A DNA stretch of 64,000 nt from Larix kaempferi. Lineage: Eukaryota; Streptophyta; Pinopsida; Pinales; Pinaceae. Shown here piece after piece: positions 35,346 to 47,212 of the stretch (positions are counted from its first letter, which is position 1; each line of letters opens with the position of its first letter). The translations under genes were made by a program, and so were the position numbers. The notes below the pieces were generated by a model. It worked only from the letters and a program-made list of their open reading frames with translations. It did no database searches and was not told where the DNA came from. The stretch is from NCBI GenBank assembly GCA_027924585.1, contig BSBM01000050.1, positions 4,216,001 to 4,280,000 on the forward strand, read 5' to 3'.

Positions 35346-35931
35346 AGTCTACTTCCATTAACCAGTCCTGGTAAGTTGTCTCCGGATAATGTGGCTAACT
35401 AAGCTACGCCACCGTTAGTAACATGCATAACAATATATGGCCCAAGCCAATGCATTTTAAATTTTCTAGGGAATTTCATGAATTTACTATCATACATGAG
35501 GACAAGTTCTCCTACCTGAAAAGACTTGTTCTTGATGTGGCGATCATGCCATGCCTTTTCTCTATCTTTATGCACTTGCTGGTGAAAGCCTGCAATGAAG
35601 CGATCTTCCTCCAATCCAACCAAGTGTAGTAGTCTTTCTTCTAATGTCCCTTAATCTGCCATGCCTGTGAATGCAACAATTCTTAATCTCGGTACAATAT
35701 ACTCCATCGACATCACAGCTTCCTGTCCATATGCCAATTTGAAAGGTGTATGGCCTATTAGTTTTTTACAAGTTGTTCTATATTCCCAAAATACAGTCGG
35801 TATGCGCAGATCCCAATCGTCTTTGTTTACATTGCATACCTTGGTCAGTGCATTTTCCAATACCTTATTGAAGGCTTCAACAGTGCCATTAGCTTGTGGA
35901 TGGTATGGTGTACTCCTCTGATGGTAGCTAT
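35346..35931 (-). pseudogene. F integrase, C-terminal half
   Basis: Continuation of the integrase split by solo LTR G. It starts with the catalytic Glu region ([15 protein letters not shown] near 35870-35915), then [20 protein letters not shown] and [14 protein letters not shown] (35651-35860). The C-terminal part is at 35399-35623 (HDRHIKNKSFQVGELVLMYDSK..WLGPYIV). Stops lie at 35650 and 35399. There is no chromodomain, unlike C1 and C2. Confidence 0.85.
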
Positions 35932-38761
35932 TGTAATGCTCCGGTTTTCCAAGAGAGCCCTAAGTCATTTTCTATGTATTAATCTTACCCTAATCTAGTT
36001 TAGAAAATTTCCAATGAAATTTTATGTTGTTCAAATGAAATTTCGTATACATTTCTGATAAATTGATTGCTATTCAAATGAAAATTTCCTAACCTTATTT
36101 CATGTACATATTTCAGCATAAGAGTATAAGAGTATGTTTCAGCATAATAAACTAATAATTGACAAGGAAAATACCTGTTGCCAGAAGTTTGAAGTTTGTA
36201 GATTGTCTCATAGCTTGCTGTAGATTTCCTTCCAGATTTTTGTCCTTAAAGCTTAGCAACCGATTGAATGAACCACCCTACCGACCAGCTCTTATCATGC
36301 TGGCCCTAGGAAACCGACGGGTTTCCTAGCCCCCGAGCCCACAAACCGATAATCCCGAGAGCATCATTCCTTACTATACTTCCATAGGTGCAGTTTTCCC
36401 TATGATTTTTCCACCTCCTCCTTGGAGTTGGAGTTTACCCCTTCCTCAGCTTCACCTCCAAAATCACAGTTCTCCCCCAAAGAAAAAACCTCCCTTCTTC
36501 TCCCTTCACCCTTCCCTAAATACCTTTCCTTCCTCGAGAAGACTTGAGGCTTACTCCACCGCCCCAAATTCCCTCTCTCGAGCCCTTCAATCATTAAATC
36601 CCCTGACTTTAACATTTATACAAGTTTACAATATAATAATATATTTCTTCACTTAATGCACCGACAATTAATGCACTTACAGTAAATTTATTGTACTTTA
36701 ATTATTCGATGGTAAGTATTTATTATGGTAGGAGGTATTACCTACGGGTTCTCTATTCGAGATCTATTTTAATAATTCTCCATTTATTCACCATATTTGC
36801 ACTTAATGTTTTTTGAATAAAATAATACAATAATATATGTTCTAGTTTGACTTTTCAGTTTGGGACAAGGCATGTCTTAATGGTTTTACCAATCCGACAA
36901 GATAACTTATCATGTAACTTTAAACTTTAAGACTCATACTGAATAAATAAATAATATTTAATACCTATTCCTTCACATCACATCCATTCAAGAATGATTA
37001 TCCTATTATGGCTAATTTTTGAAATGGAAATAATCACACAATATTAATTTATAAATCAATATTTTAAATCTTACTTATATTGCAATTGTTACGATAGGGA
37101 TATAAATGTTGCTGGAATATTATTAATTAAGTAATAATAATAATTAAATCACCATTTATTAATTATTAATAATAATTAAATCACCATTTAACAATAATAA
37201 CAGGTGAATTAATCATAGTATTCTTAATTATTTGTTTATCACATGAGTACCCTATCATCAATATAGCATCCTTGTTCTTATAAACAAAGCACTTGTGAGG
37301 GCTTAAACAATTTTACTAATTAATTAGACACTATCATTACCCTATTCACAACAGTTCTCCTATGACAATGTTAACTGACGACACTTGTCTTAATTTATTA
37401 TTACAATGTTTTCATATAATTACTAATTCACTTATTTACACATTAACAACCTAACCATTCATTACCTAAGTTGATTGATGTATCCTTAATTGAGTTATCT
37501 ATGACATTTATACTACTATTCAAGCATGATAAGTATGTTATACACCAGTAATATTGTACACGTACAAGGTGTGCATGCATGGCCAGTGTATGCACATGTC
37601 GGATGTGTACTATAAACAAACCCCATTCCGCCTATGCATACCTGCTAACCAATAATAGTATTTACCCCCATGCAGAAGAGCAAGCATAATATATAGTATA
37701 ATTACTTTAACATCCTCGGTTATTTAATAGTTAACCCTTTACGATTTAACATCATTGTCTTTATGTTTACATTAGTTTAATCAATCAAGTACAGGAAGGG
37801 TATCTACTCCCACTAACTAAAGATCGAGGAATATCCAACCCTCAACAGTACTAACTAACATATCCTCCCATCATAACCTACGTCCTCCATCCTCCCTATC
37901 CTTCCTCTGCTAGTACAAAAGTGGATGTCGGACTCACCGACCTGACCACATAGAACCTGAGAGCGATAGCGTCGGCTGAACAGCGGACCTATCCTCCCCT
38001 AGCAGGCATCCGACCATCGTCATCACAACAACATGGGGAGCGTGTCTCAGCACGGCCCTCCCACGACCTCGGGTATCATGGAAACCTAGGGTGGGAAACA
38101 CATCCATCCCTCTCAACATACTGGGCCTACGCCCTTATCGACTCATACTTTGCTGCTATCGAGATTATCGGTTTGTGTCATCGTATCCTCAATTTTGGTT
38201 GCTAATCTTTTACTGCATGGAAAAGTTCTTATCCCATGTATTAGATCAAGTATCTCGCTATCCCATAGCCCTTGTATCCTGTAGGTTAGTATTTCGCAAA
38301 ATACACATTTTATAACAAGCATTTCCATTCGATCGCCAATTGATCTATATCATCAACATCGTTTTATTTCACGCCACAATTTTAGCTCATCACAGGTATG
38401 CATGACATATAACAATTCAATCAAATTCATCATATGATGGCATCCACGTATAACATCATATATTTCACATTCCATTAATGAAAACGTTAAAACATACATA
38501 TCGTCATTATAAAAGAAATGAATCTCATGACAACCATAACCTATTAACTGCATGAACATAGTAAGATCATAATATCATAACATCATATTCATAGTGACAA
38601 CATAACATAGTAACGACATACACATGGTAGCAACATATAATCAAGTGTATCGTGTCATAAGTATAGTTTACCCAGTCTAGTTAAGTCCAACAGATAATAA
38701 GAAAATAAAGTTCAATATGTGTCACGGATAAACCTGTCTAGTCGGAATATGGGGCGTTACA
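35932..38761 (-). mobile_element. Solo LTR G, 2830 bp
   Basis: Plus-strand ends TGTAATGCTCC at 35932 and GGGGCGTTACA at 38761; the reverse complement of the latter is TGTAACGCCCC, so the ends are near-perfect inverted repeats. The flanks GCTAT (35927-35931) and GCTGT (38762-38766) are a TSD with one mismatch, and integrase coding resumes on both sides. Orientation is probably minus, because TGTAACGCCCC is a common plant gypsy LTR start. The interior is AT-rich with no gene; ORFs 36400-36656 and 37934-38119 lack support. Confidence 0.83.
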
Positions 38762-39345
38762 GCTGTGGAACTCTTCAGTAAGGGCTTCAATAATTCTATT
38801 CAAAAAGTGAGTTCCTTGATCACTCATTAATATTTTTGGGCATCCAAATCTGGTAAGGATATTCTCAAAGATGAACTGCGCGGCAGTAACTTTGCTATAG
38901 TCCTTCACTAGTTTAGCTTCTGCCCATCTGGTGAGATAATCTATAGCGGTGATAATATATCTCACACCAGTCCTCTTTCCCGGTGGGTTAATAGGTCCCA
39001 TGAAATCAATTGCCCATTTTTCAAATGCTTGTAAAGTCAGTTGCGGTCTTAATGGTATTTCATCTCTTTGCGATGGCTTTTCAATCCTTTGGCACACATC
39101 GCAACTTTCGAAATGTTCCTTTGAATCTTTATGGAGGGTAGGCCACCATAGCCCTGCTCTTAATATCTTCTCCACAATATCTCTTCCTACGTAGTGACCT
39201 CCTACCACTCTTGAGTGTGCATCAGCTAGTATGAATGTTTTTTCATGTTCTAACACACATCTGCATAGCACTTCATCTGGTCATAGCTTGTATAGTTCTC
39301 CTGCGATGATAGTGAAGTCCGTTGCTTTAATTACCAACTTCTTCT
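38762..39345 (-). pseudogene. F integrase, N-terminal half
   Basis: Zinc domain of the HHCC type (HSRVVGGHYVGRD..CDVCQRIEKPS, residues 18-68 of the frame 38738-39271), then the core with WAIDFMGPINPPGKRTG (first catalytic Asp) and ILMSDQGTHFLN (second). It breaks off at EEFHS where solo LTR G begins; the Glu half is at 35870-35931. A stop sits upstream near 39280. Confidence 0.87.
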
Positions 39346-39840
39346 TCTATTGTGCAGTGAAATCTGTGGGTGCCAACCCTGTAGTCAAGAATTATACAAT
39401 GTCTTTGTAATAATCTTCTGTGATCTGAATGGAAAATAACTGTGCGTCAGGCATATTGTCTTCAAGATTTGTGGGTTCTTCGCCTGACTCAATCCCTGAG
39501 AGATAGTCAGGTCCAAGGTTCATTCTTCCTGGTTTAACAATAATTTCAAAGTCATACTCTTGAAAGAGTAGTAACCATCTGCATATTCTCCCCCCTAACA
39601 CTGGCTTATTGACCAAGTACTTCAGAGTTGAATGGTTAGTGTACATGGAGAAGTGCGCACCCAACAAATAGCGCATGAATTTCTATAGTACATACACCAT
39701 TGCTAGACCCTCTCTTTCTATGGTGGTGTAATTCTTTTCAGCTGAAGATAGCTTTCTACTTGAACATGCAATGGGGTAATCAATGCCCCCTTCACCTGGT
39801 TGAGCGAGCATAATTCCCTATGCTACAGATGAAGCATCGA
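39346..39840 (-). pseudogene. F RNase H
   Basis: Gypsy RNase H: the segment after HVDASSVA carries a stop, then YTTIEREGLAMVYVL, a stop, MRYLLGAHFSMYTNHSTLKYLVN and GGRICRWLLLFQEYDFEI. The usual TDHS is TNHS here, so a catalytic Asp is lost. It is followed by PGRMNLGPDYLSGIESGEEP, the link to integrase. Confidence 0.83.
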
Positions 39841-40825
39841 CATGTACATTAAATGGTTTACTCCAATCGGGAAAGACTAGGATAAGCGCAGTTACCATTT
39901 TCTCTTTTAATGTATCCAATCCTATTTGACATTCTTCGCTCCATATGAACTTCGCTTCTTTCTTTAGAAGTTTCTCCATCTCCGCAGTTATCTGCGCATA
40001 ACCCTTAATGAAATTTATGTAGTATCCTGTATGTCCCAAAGTAGTGCGAAGCTGATTTACTGAGTTTGGTGTTGGCAGGTTCACAATAACTGCGATCTTC
40101 GCAGGATCAACCATCAGACCTTGCTTACACACAATGTGTCCCAGTAGGATACCATAGGGTGCACAGAAAATACATTTCTTTAAGTTCAATGAGATTTGAT
40201 GTTGCCTACACTTAGCTAACATCATTCTGAGGTTTTCATAATGGTTCTTTAATAGACCAAATACAATCCAATCATCAAAGTATACTTCTGGGAACTTATG
40301 AATAAAATCCTTGAATGTAGCAACAACAACTCTGGAAAATATAGCAGGTGCATTAGTCAAACCAAATGGCATAACTGTATACTGATATGAGCCCCATTCA
40401 GTGGAAAATGTAGTTTTATGTTTGTCTGCTGAGTCAATTCTGATTTGATGGTATCCAGAGAATCCATCAGTGAATGAGTAGGCCTCATTTCCTCCAACAT
40501 TATCTAGTACTTCATCTATAAATGTAGGAAATGGGTCGTGTAGCGAAGAATCATTCAGCTTCCTCAGATCTACACAGATTATGATTTCTCCTTTTGTCTT
40601 CTTATCCTGGATAACCATAGGGCTTATCCATTCTGATTCTTCCACTAGATCAATGATACCTGCATCAAGCATTTTATCGAGCTCTACTTTTACTCTTTCC
40701 TTGTATCTGGGATTCAGTCGATAAGGCCTTTGCCTAATGGGCTCCGCGCCTGGCTTGAGAGGTATCTTCATGACTCCCAAGTTGTCCAAAATTCCTTTCA
40801 TTTCGGAGAAATTTGTTGGAAACAA
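39818..40825 (-). pseudogene. F reverse transcriptase
   Basis: A 335-codon frame, almost a whole gypsy RT. It runs FSEMKGILDNLGVMKIPLKP, PYRLNPRYKERVKVELDKML, ESEWISPMVIQDKKT, FTDGFSGYHQIRI, YTVMPFGLTNAPAIF, then the active box VYFDDWIVF with both Asp intact, and LGHTGYYINFIKGYAQIT. The stop after DASSVA at 39818 cuts it from RNase H. Upstream, a stop near 40850 separates it from the linker. Confidence 0.9.
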
Positions 40826-40879
40826 ATCCTGCTACTCATGCAGAAGGTTTGCAATCTGCGCGACCGTTTCATCATCCTA

Positions 40880-41346
40880 TTAATCCCCAATAGATGCAAA
40901 CTTTGGCTCTTCACTTGTGCCAATGTTAACTTTTCTTGTTTTAACATGGTCGCTCATATATGGAATTTCTAATGGAGTCCCCTCTACATCGCGTGCTCCC
41001 TCTGACCCAGGTATATTGACATTGTGCGGATCCTCCTCATCGCTCTCCTCTTCATCTTCTTCATCTGCGGAGAGGTTGTAACATTCAAGGTCATATTCTA
41101 TCTGTCTTTCCCATTCTGGTTGCTGGTTTATAGTGTCTGGTCTACCATTAAATATATTCTCTTTGTTGACCTCTAATGCCTTGTTTATACTTGGGCATTC
41201 ATCTCTGAATATCATTTCTTTGATTATCTACAGAGCCTCATTTATGTTTGGATAGTCATCTTCAAAGCTGAAAGTTCTTTAGAAGTTCACAGTCATGATA
41301 GACCAATCCGTTGTTCCTCTGCAAAGCTCTACGTCTGTATACCAGT
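40880..41346 (-). pseudogene. F protease-RT linker, second half of gag-like segment
   Basis: Continues the gag-like segment after solo LTR H: YTDVELCRGTTDWSIM and FRTFSFEDDYPNINEAL, a stop near 41230, then an acidic stretch (ADEEDEEESDEEDPHNVNIP, 41020-41080) and KTRKVNIGTSEEPKFASIGD just before RT. The acidic linker is typical of this gypsy group. Confidence 0.78.
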
Positions 41347-43418
41347 TGTTATCTCCTCAAATATTTTTTTTAAGTCTTATTATGTGAGGTGATAGGGGGT
41401 CATTTGAAAATGAAAACACATTATTAAAGTTTGTGTTTAGGCTCATTTTAATGAGTTATAACTCATAATACGTCAAGAAACTTTCGAGACAAGTTTTTAT
41501 TTCAAAAGAACTTAAAAATCAAGTTTCGGTAGCTAAGTGTTTATTCAAAACGGCCCCTAAGCTACCGAAAGCTCTGCTTTCGGCAGCTTAAATGCAATTT
41601 TTGAGGCACTCCTAACTACCAAAAGGGCAGACATACAGCGTGAGTCAGGGAGCAGTTTTCGGTGGCTTGGACGAATACGATGGTGTTCATTAGCCACCGA
41701 AAGGTAAGTTTTGGCAGCTTACAAGTCAAAAGCAATATTGTTTGAAGCTACCAAAAGTGGAGGCTTTCTCAACACTGTTTTGATAGCATAAAAGCAAAAT
41801 TTTCCAAAGCTACCAAAAAGAGAGGCATTTTCACCACTTTTTTGGCAGCGCTTGTGTTCAAATGCAAATTCATTCCAGCTACCAAAAGAGCAAGAGAACT
41901 TCACTTGTCATCAAGAAGCTGAGACAAAATACATTTTTGCCATTTTGGAAGATTAGTTTCAAAATAGAGATTTTGGTGGCTTAGGAAGGCTTTCACAGCT
42001 GTTCTTAGCTACTGAAAGCAAAGCTTTCGGTGGTTTACTGGTTCGAATTTTGGCTCTTTAGCCACCGAAAGTGCAAAACAGGGCAGAGAAGCATTATTTT
42101 TTGCCCAGATCACGGTTTTTGCTTCCAAATAGAAAGAGGATGGTTTTTAAGTGAATATTTTAATTAATAGGATCTGTTTCAATGTGCTATTCTAGTTTTG
42201 AAGGTGCCAGCAAGATGGAAATAATGAAGAAATGTGGCATTTTTTACTGTCCCGAGTCATCATTTTCAAATGACGATTCTGATCATCTGGAGAATCTTTT
42301 TGCAAAACGCTCGGAGGTTTTTGTTCCTAACATGTCACAGAACAATAACCTCTCCTAGTTTTCCTACAATTGTTTCATATTGAGAGAATCAAATCTGTCA
42401 CTGAGCCCCAATTTTTGGATCCTAGAACCTGCCTATTTGACACCTGTTTTTGAAATGCAGATCTCGAGCAAACCAAAATGAGTTTCAAATATTTGAGAGA
42501 GGTTTTTTCTCAAAACAGATCAATGCACAATAACCTCTTTCATTTTATACACAAGTGTCAAATATATGGAGAAATGAACCCATATCTGAGCCTCATTTTC
42601 AGTAGTTTCAGCAAAAGGGGCATTTTTACTATGCAGAGTCATCATTTTCAAATCATGATTCTGGCCGACTGGAGAATCATTCTGCAAAACTCTCGGACTT
42701 TTTTTTTCCTGACACGTCAGAGAACAATAACCTCTCTAATTTTTCCTATAGGTGCCACATATTGGGAGAATCGAAGGCATCTCTGAGCCCCATGTTTCAA
42801 CAGTCTAGCCAATTAAAAATGATTTTTCCTGGTTTGTTGAAAAACGGTTTTGGATTTTCCATATGGAGTAAATTCGACCCAGCTTCTTAGGATCTGGGGA
42901 GAGGTTGTAAAGGCTATAAATCCCAGAACTCATGTGGAACAATGGTTGGAATTTGGAGACTTTATGCAATATAGCTCTCAGACTTCTCATTTTCATCTCG
43001 TTTATACAAGCTTCTTTTGCCATATGTGTGTTCAGTTTTTCCTCTTTATTCTTTTCAGTACTTGCAGTGAAATGTCTATTTCATGATTTTTCCATTTGTA
43101 TACACCAGATAGCTGTCATCCTATCTGTGTTGGTGAATCGAATACCAAGTACCATTTTCATATTGTGATCAGCCATTCATGTATGTTCTTTATATGAGTT
43201 TGCTAGCATAATATTTTCTGCACACATCTACTTTTATTAAACCTTCTGAGCAGCAGCGGTTAAAAGCCTTGACTATCTGAGTATTTTTATGCATGTTTGA
43301 GAGAGTGAGTTTCGTATGAGTCATCCAACTTGATCCACCTTTTTATATTATTGAGATATTGATTAAGTTACCAGGCTTCTTCGAGTTAGAGCCTAGAAGG
43401 ACTCCTGGAGTGATAACA
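41347..43418. mobile_element. Solo LTR H, 2072 bp, with internal repeats
   Basis: Ends TGTTATC at 41347 and GATAACA at 43418 are a 7-base inverted pair. The flanks CCAGT at 41342-41346 and 43419-43423 are a perfect TSD, and F coding resumes on both sides of the Trp-Tyr codons. It contains two repeat fields: 41524-42071 with about 16 alternating copies of GCTACCGAAAG and its reverse complement, and 42237-42800 with about three copies of a 180-190 base unit. No gene is seen. Orientation is not certain. Confidence 0.85.
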
Positions 43419-43423
43419 CCAGT

Positions 43424-44110
43424 TCTTTAGGATTTGCTCTAATGTGTGCATAAACAGATGGACCCATTCTGTCTGCGGTATGTTTGTCCATTCTTTTGAA
43501 CAAGTCTATATGTGATCCCTTGGATTTGTTTGTCCATTATACTTTTATATTGTTAGCGCGGCTTTCTTTGCGAATCTGATTTGCATCATGTGCTTGCACT
43601 GTTCCCATGTGGTTAGAGTCTGCTTATGCATGGCCCACCATCTAGCAAGTGTGGCGCACAGTTCTGAATCTAATGCTGGTATCTGATGTTTAGTTGAAAC
43701 TGATACAATATACTCTTGCAAAAATGTATAGATGTTAGTTGATCCATCATAAGTGGGGATTGGACTTACCTCTGTTCCAATCCAGCGTAGTGATTTGGTG
43801 ATCTGCGCACATCGCTTGGCATATACTTAGTGTTTTCTGCTTTGCTAATTCTCTAGTCTTCATCAGAGTCTGATACGCAAGAGTTGTCGTAGCGCCAACT
43901 CAACATTCCATCAGTTGTAGGATTGATGTAGTTGGCGTGATTTGTTGTCATCTTGTAGATGCAATCAAGGTCTTGTGCTCTGATTTCTTCTTGTATTGGT
44001 TCACTGTATCTTTCTCCTTGTGAAGGGTCCAAGGGTGCGATGACCCTAATATCCTGTCCTTCGAAGATCATCTTTTTGGTTTTCAAATTGATAATCGTGA
44101 GGTTATCCAT
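43424..44110 (-). pseudogene. F post-protease region and first half of second gag-like segment
   Basis: 43853-44110 reads LKTKKMIFEGQDIRVIAPLDP, DCIYKMTTNHANYINPT and DGMLSWRYDNSC, which follows the protease in this gypsy group. From 43850 down to 43424 broken frames read like a gag core (ARWWAMHKQT, MMQIRFAKKA, then SKEWTNIPQTEWVHLFMHTL). This continues after H at 41346. A gag-like domain between protease and RT is an unusual layout, but I recall it from related plant gypsy polyproteins. Confidence 0.68.
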
Positions 44111-44113
44111 CGC

Positions 44114-44780
44114 CTAGTCTATCCCTAATAACGTTGGATATAGGTTACTATCGTCGATGATCTCAATAACCTCAAAGTCTGTTGAACTTCTTACTCCATC
44201 AATGTCCACAAGTACATTAGAGAGTCTTCCAAAGGGAATAACTTTCTGCTGATTAGTTAGTCTTAATTGGATAGGTGACCATGATAACCCTGGCTTCCCC
44301 ATCTCTTGCCATGTCTTCTTGGTCAATACATTCACTTCTAATCCTAATTCAAGGATGATCTCGTCCATTTCATAGTCTCCAATCTGCGCACTAAGTCTCA
44401 TTTCCCGGCCTGTTCTCCTGTGGCTCTTTATATGATGAACTGCGCTATGAACATTACTCGTGCTACTGCGTGGTTCATATTGGTCGAGTAAGTTCTGCAA
44501 TTCCACTAAAGCATCTTCAGTTTTAAGTAACTTCATACAGCTCGGAAGGAACTGCGTAGTAGAAGTGCCTGTTTCTGCTGCGGTACATGTTTTATCATAT
44601 GTTGTTGGAATATCCTTCATATGTGTTGTTTCACTTCGCAATTTAATTCTTGGTGTTACAGGCTCTGATTCTTTGAAGGTCTCCCTTGCTTCTACGAAGA
44701 TTTCTTTATTTATGTCCAGATTGAAAGCAGGTGCTTTCCCAGTCACTTTTATTATCCAGACCCCTTCAGTAGGTATCTTC
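44114..44780 (-). pseudogene. F protease
   Basis: The frame 44114-44815 (first residues are from solo LTR I) covers the retropepsin-like protease. The active-site region reads IILELGLEVNVLTKKTW where I expect DLGSEVN, so the catalytic Asp is Glu here. It then has QLRLTNQQKVIPFGRLSNVLVDIDG and SNLYPTLLGID. It would cut the Gag-Pol precursor. Upstream it joins the zinc-knuckle region across solo LTR I. Confidence 0.8.
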
Positions 44781-45575
44781 TGTTGGAATATTCTCACCAT
44801 CATGCAGTCATGCAATCATGCAGGCATGCATTTGCATGCAACCCAGTCATCATGTTGGTAGCCCTCCCAGCACCTAGAGCTCACTTTCAGCTCCCAGAGC
44901 CTGTCTTCAGCCCCCATTTGGAATCCTACCTACCTGATGCACCCTCCTTGACTGTTCTTCATGGCAAGTGCACCTCTATTCACCTACCACACTCAATTAG
45001 TGAACCTTATCTCACCTACCTTTAGTTACCACTCAGTTAGGGCACCTTATCTCACCTACCAGGATTTATCATTTAGTTAGTGCATTGATTGAGTAGTTCT
45101 TCCACTGATTGCTCATGCTGACTACTTGTAGCTTCTAGTTAGCTAGTTCTGGAGTTCCACTTGACTATTTGACAGCCTTATGCACCCCCCTTGGAGTCTC
45201 CACTCCCTTATTTATGCCTATATGGTTCTGTTAGACTCAGTAAGACACACTTGACTGACTATTACCATTTATGACTGATACTACTGACTGGATGATGTCT
45301 TCATTGTTATCCAAGCTAGACTTTGAGCTCTGATTTGAAAGCACTAATTGGCTAATTCGAATCCTATATCATGCTACATCATAGTTTATTGTATCACATT
45401 CTTTACATTCATTATTTCACATAGTGTTAGCTTACAGCTAATGTATGAGATTGATATTGTCCATTATTCTATGTTTATGAGTGATTATTTAGTGCATGCT
45501 TCTCTTCTTTGCAACATTCTTGAGAGTTTGATTGTGATTTTGTTATAGTTTCTATATCCCCTACAGATTATCACA
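44781..45575 (+). mobile_element. Solo LTR I, 795 bp, related to element E
   Basis: Starts TGTTGGAATATTC and ends GATTATCACA. Like E it has stacked GCATGC words, CCCAGTCATCA, CCCAGCACCTAG and repeated TCACCTACCA words, and its size is close to the 824/834-bp E LTRs. The flanks are TCTTC (44776-44780) and TCTGT (45576-45580); the F frame suggests TCTTC was the target and the right copy is damaged. No primer site or interior follows. Confidence 0.78.
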
Positions 45576-46320
45576 TCTGTTTAGGTTGGTGGTCTTCAGA
45601 AGTCGACGCTTCTTCTCTTTGATCTTGACCTGTGGTAGCACCACTTCGTGTCATAGCGTTAATGTTTGGATCTCTAGTTCTTTCCTTTGCTGCAATCATC
45701 TGAACATTCGGGTTCTGCCCTTCTTGTTTTCTCTCTTGCATTTTTGCTTGTAGAACTGGGCATGCCTCAATGACATGATCAAAAGACTTACAGTATCTAC
45801 AAGTATTACAATCATTGGTACAGTCTCTGGACAGATGACCAGGCTGACCACAGTTATAGCATATTACTTGACCTCTACCTCTTCCTTGTCTTGGGCCAGT
45901 GTTTCTTCCTCTTCCGCGGAATCCACCACGGCCTTTGTATGCACCTTGATCATACTGTGCGTTATCATTGTGTTACAACGTTTCTTCTTGAATTCTATAA
46001 ACATCATGCTTCCTTTCTATCATTAGTTCATATGCTCTACAGTTCGAATCATCATGGCCAACTGACTTGCAGAATGTGCAGTACAAATTCTTGGGTGTTC
46101 GCACATACTTATGGATCAAATAATAGTCTTCTGGGTAGTGTCCTCTAGTTCGACAAATCTGACACCATGGCCCTTGCTGTTGAGTCACTGGATTCAGTGC
46201 TCCACTGTCGAGGTACTCTTGAAATAGGGGACAATGTTCCTTCAGGTGTCCTTCTCCCTTGCATCTTGTACACCAGACTTCTTCTCTGGTTTCTTTTCCC
46301 TTCTTAATGTACTTTAATTG
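45576..46320 (-). pseudogene. F gag zinc-knuckle region
   Basis: Several Cys-His knuckles on the minus strand: CQICRTRGHYPEDY and CTFCKSVGHDDSNC in the frame 45973-46188, then CYNCGQPGHLSRDC (CX2CX4HX4C) near 45825-45866, and a further C..C..H element. A Gly/Arg-rich stretch lies between (45890-45960). The end region is acidic. Nucleocapsid zinc knuckles bind element RNA. Stops are present, and solo LTR I cuts the region from the protease. Confidence 0.83.
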
Positions 46321-46344
46321 TAGTGTTAGGTTTTCTAGCTAGTT

Positions 46345-47212
46345 CTGGATCTAGACCATGCATGTGGTAGTCTCTCCTATTGGCCAAGCCTCTAGTTTCA
46401 TCGCGATCACCAGGGCCTCTTCCTGCGAAGCAACCTTCTGTTGCATCAATGGTAGTCTAATGTGTGGCAACAGCGCAGCTATGAGCCACTCTTGGTGTTG
46501 TTGCGGTGCAATGTCAAAACTGACCTGATCTAACAATGTTTCAAACTTCTGGTCAAATTCCCATACTGACTCAGTCATTTTCTGCTTAATCTCTTTTAGT
46601 TTTGTGATACATTGTGACTCTAATTTAGGTTTCTTGAACTCTCTTAAGAGGGCTGCCTTGAAATCCACTAGAGTTCCATTATGTCCAGTAGAATACTTCA
46701 TAAACTAGTTTAAGGCTCTATCCCTGAATGTAGTGATGAGCTATGCTTTCTTAACAACATCATCTTGGACTTGCTTAACGTTCCACACAGCTTCACACAT
46801 AAACCAAGTTGCTAAGGGTCTTCTAGACCCGTTCCTTTAAATATCGACAGTTTAATATCATTTGTCATTCTCCTTCTCAGAGGTGCAATGTTCAATTATG
46901 TGTTAGGGATACTACTGCACATAATGTTCTGAGTACTCATGCCTAGGGCATTACTACTATTGATGTTCTATAGATTAGCAGTATTGTCAACCGGCGGGTT
47001 CTGCAGACTGATAGGCTCATAGGTAGCTACACGAGGTTCTGTCTGGCTATCAGGCTTAACTTGAAACTCAGTGTCTATGTGAAGTTCATGTTCACTAGGA
47101 TTCTTCTCGGTGGCATACTTATATCTTTTTCAAGTTCTTAAATTGTGTGTATCTTCTTCAGTTTCAATGTATGTGTTATTGACCATTATAGATGCAAAAA
47201 CTTCTAGGTATC
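46345..47212 (-). pseudogene. F gag core
   Basis: 46351-46701 gives the retrotransposon gag core: DFKAALLREFKKPKLESQ, EIKQKMTESVWEFDQKFE and LIAALLPHIRLPLMQQKV..EEALVIAMKLE. From 46702 to 47212 broken frames carry a low-complexity linker and an IAPLRRRMTNDIKLSIFKG-like segment. The protein would form the particle shell. Confidence 0.78.

Noticed and set aside
36400-38328. Small ORFs inside solo LTR G
   Set aside because: Short, low-complexity or AT-driven frames with no family features, inside a sequence bounded by LTR ends and a TSD.
41347-43418. Segment H as a DNA transposon because of its 7-base inverted ends
   Set aside because: TG..CA ends with a 5-bp duplication fit an LTR better, and there is no long inverted repeat or transposase.
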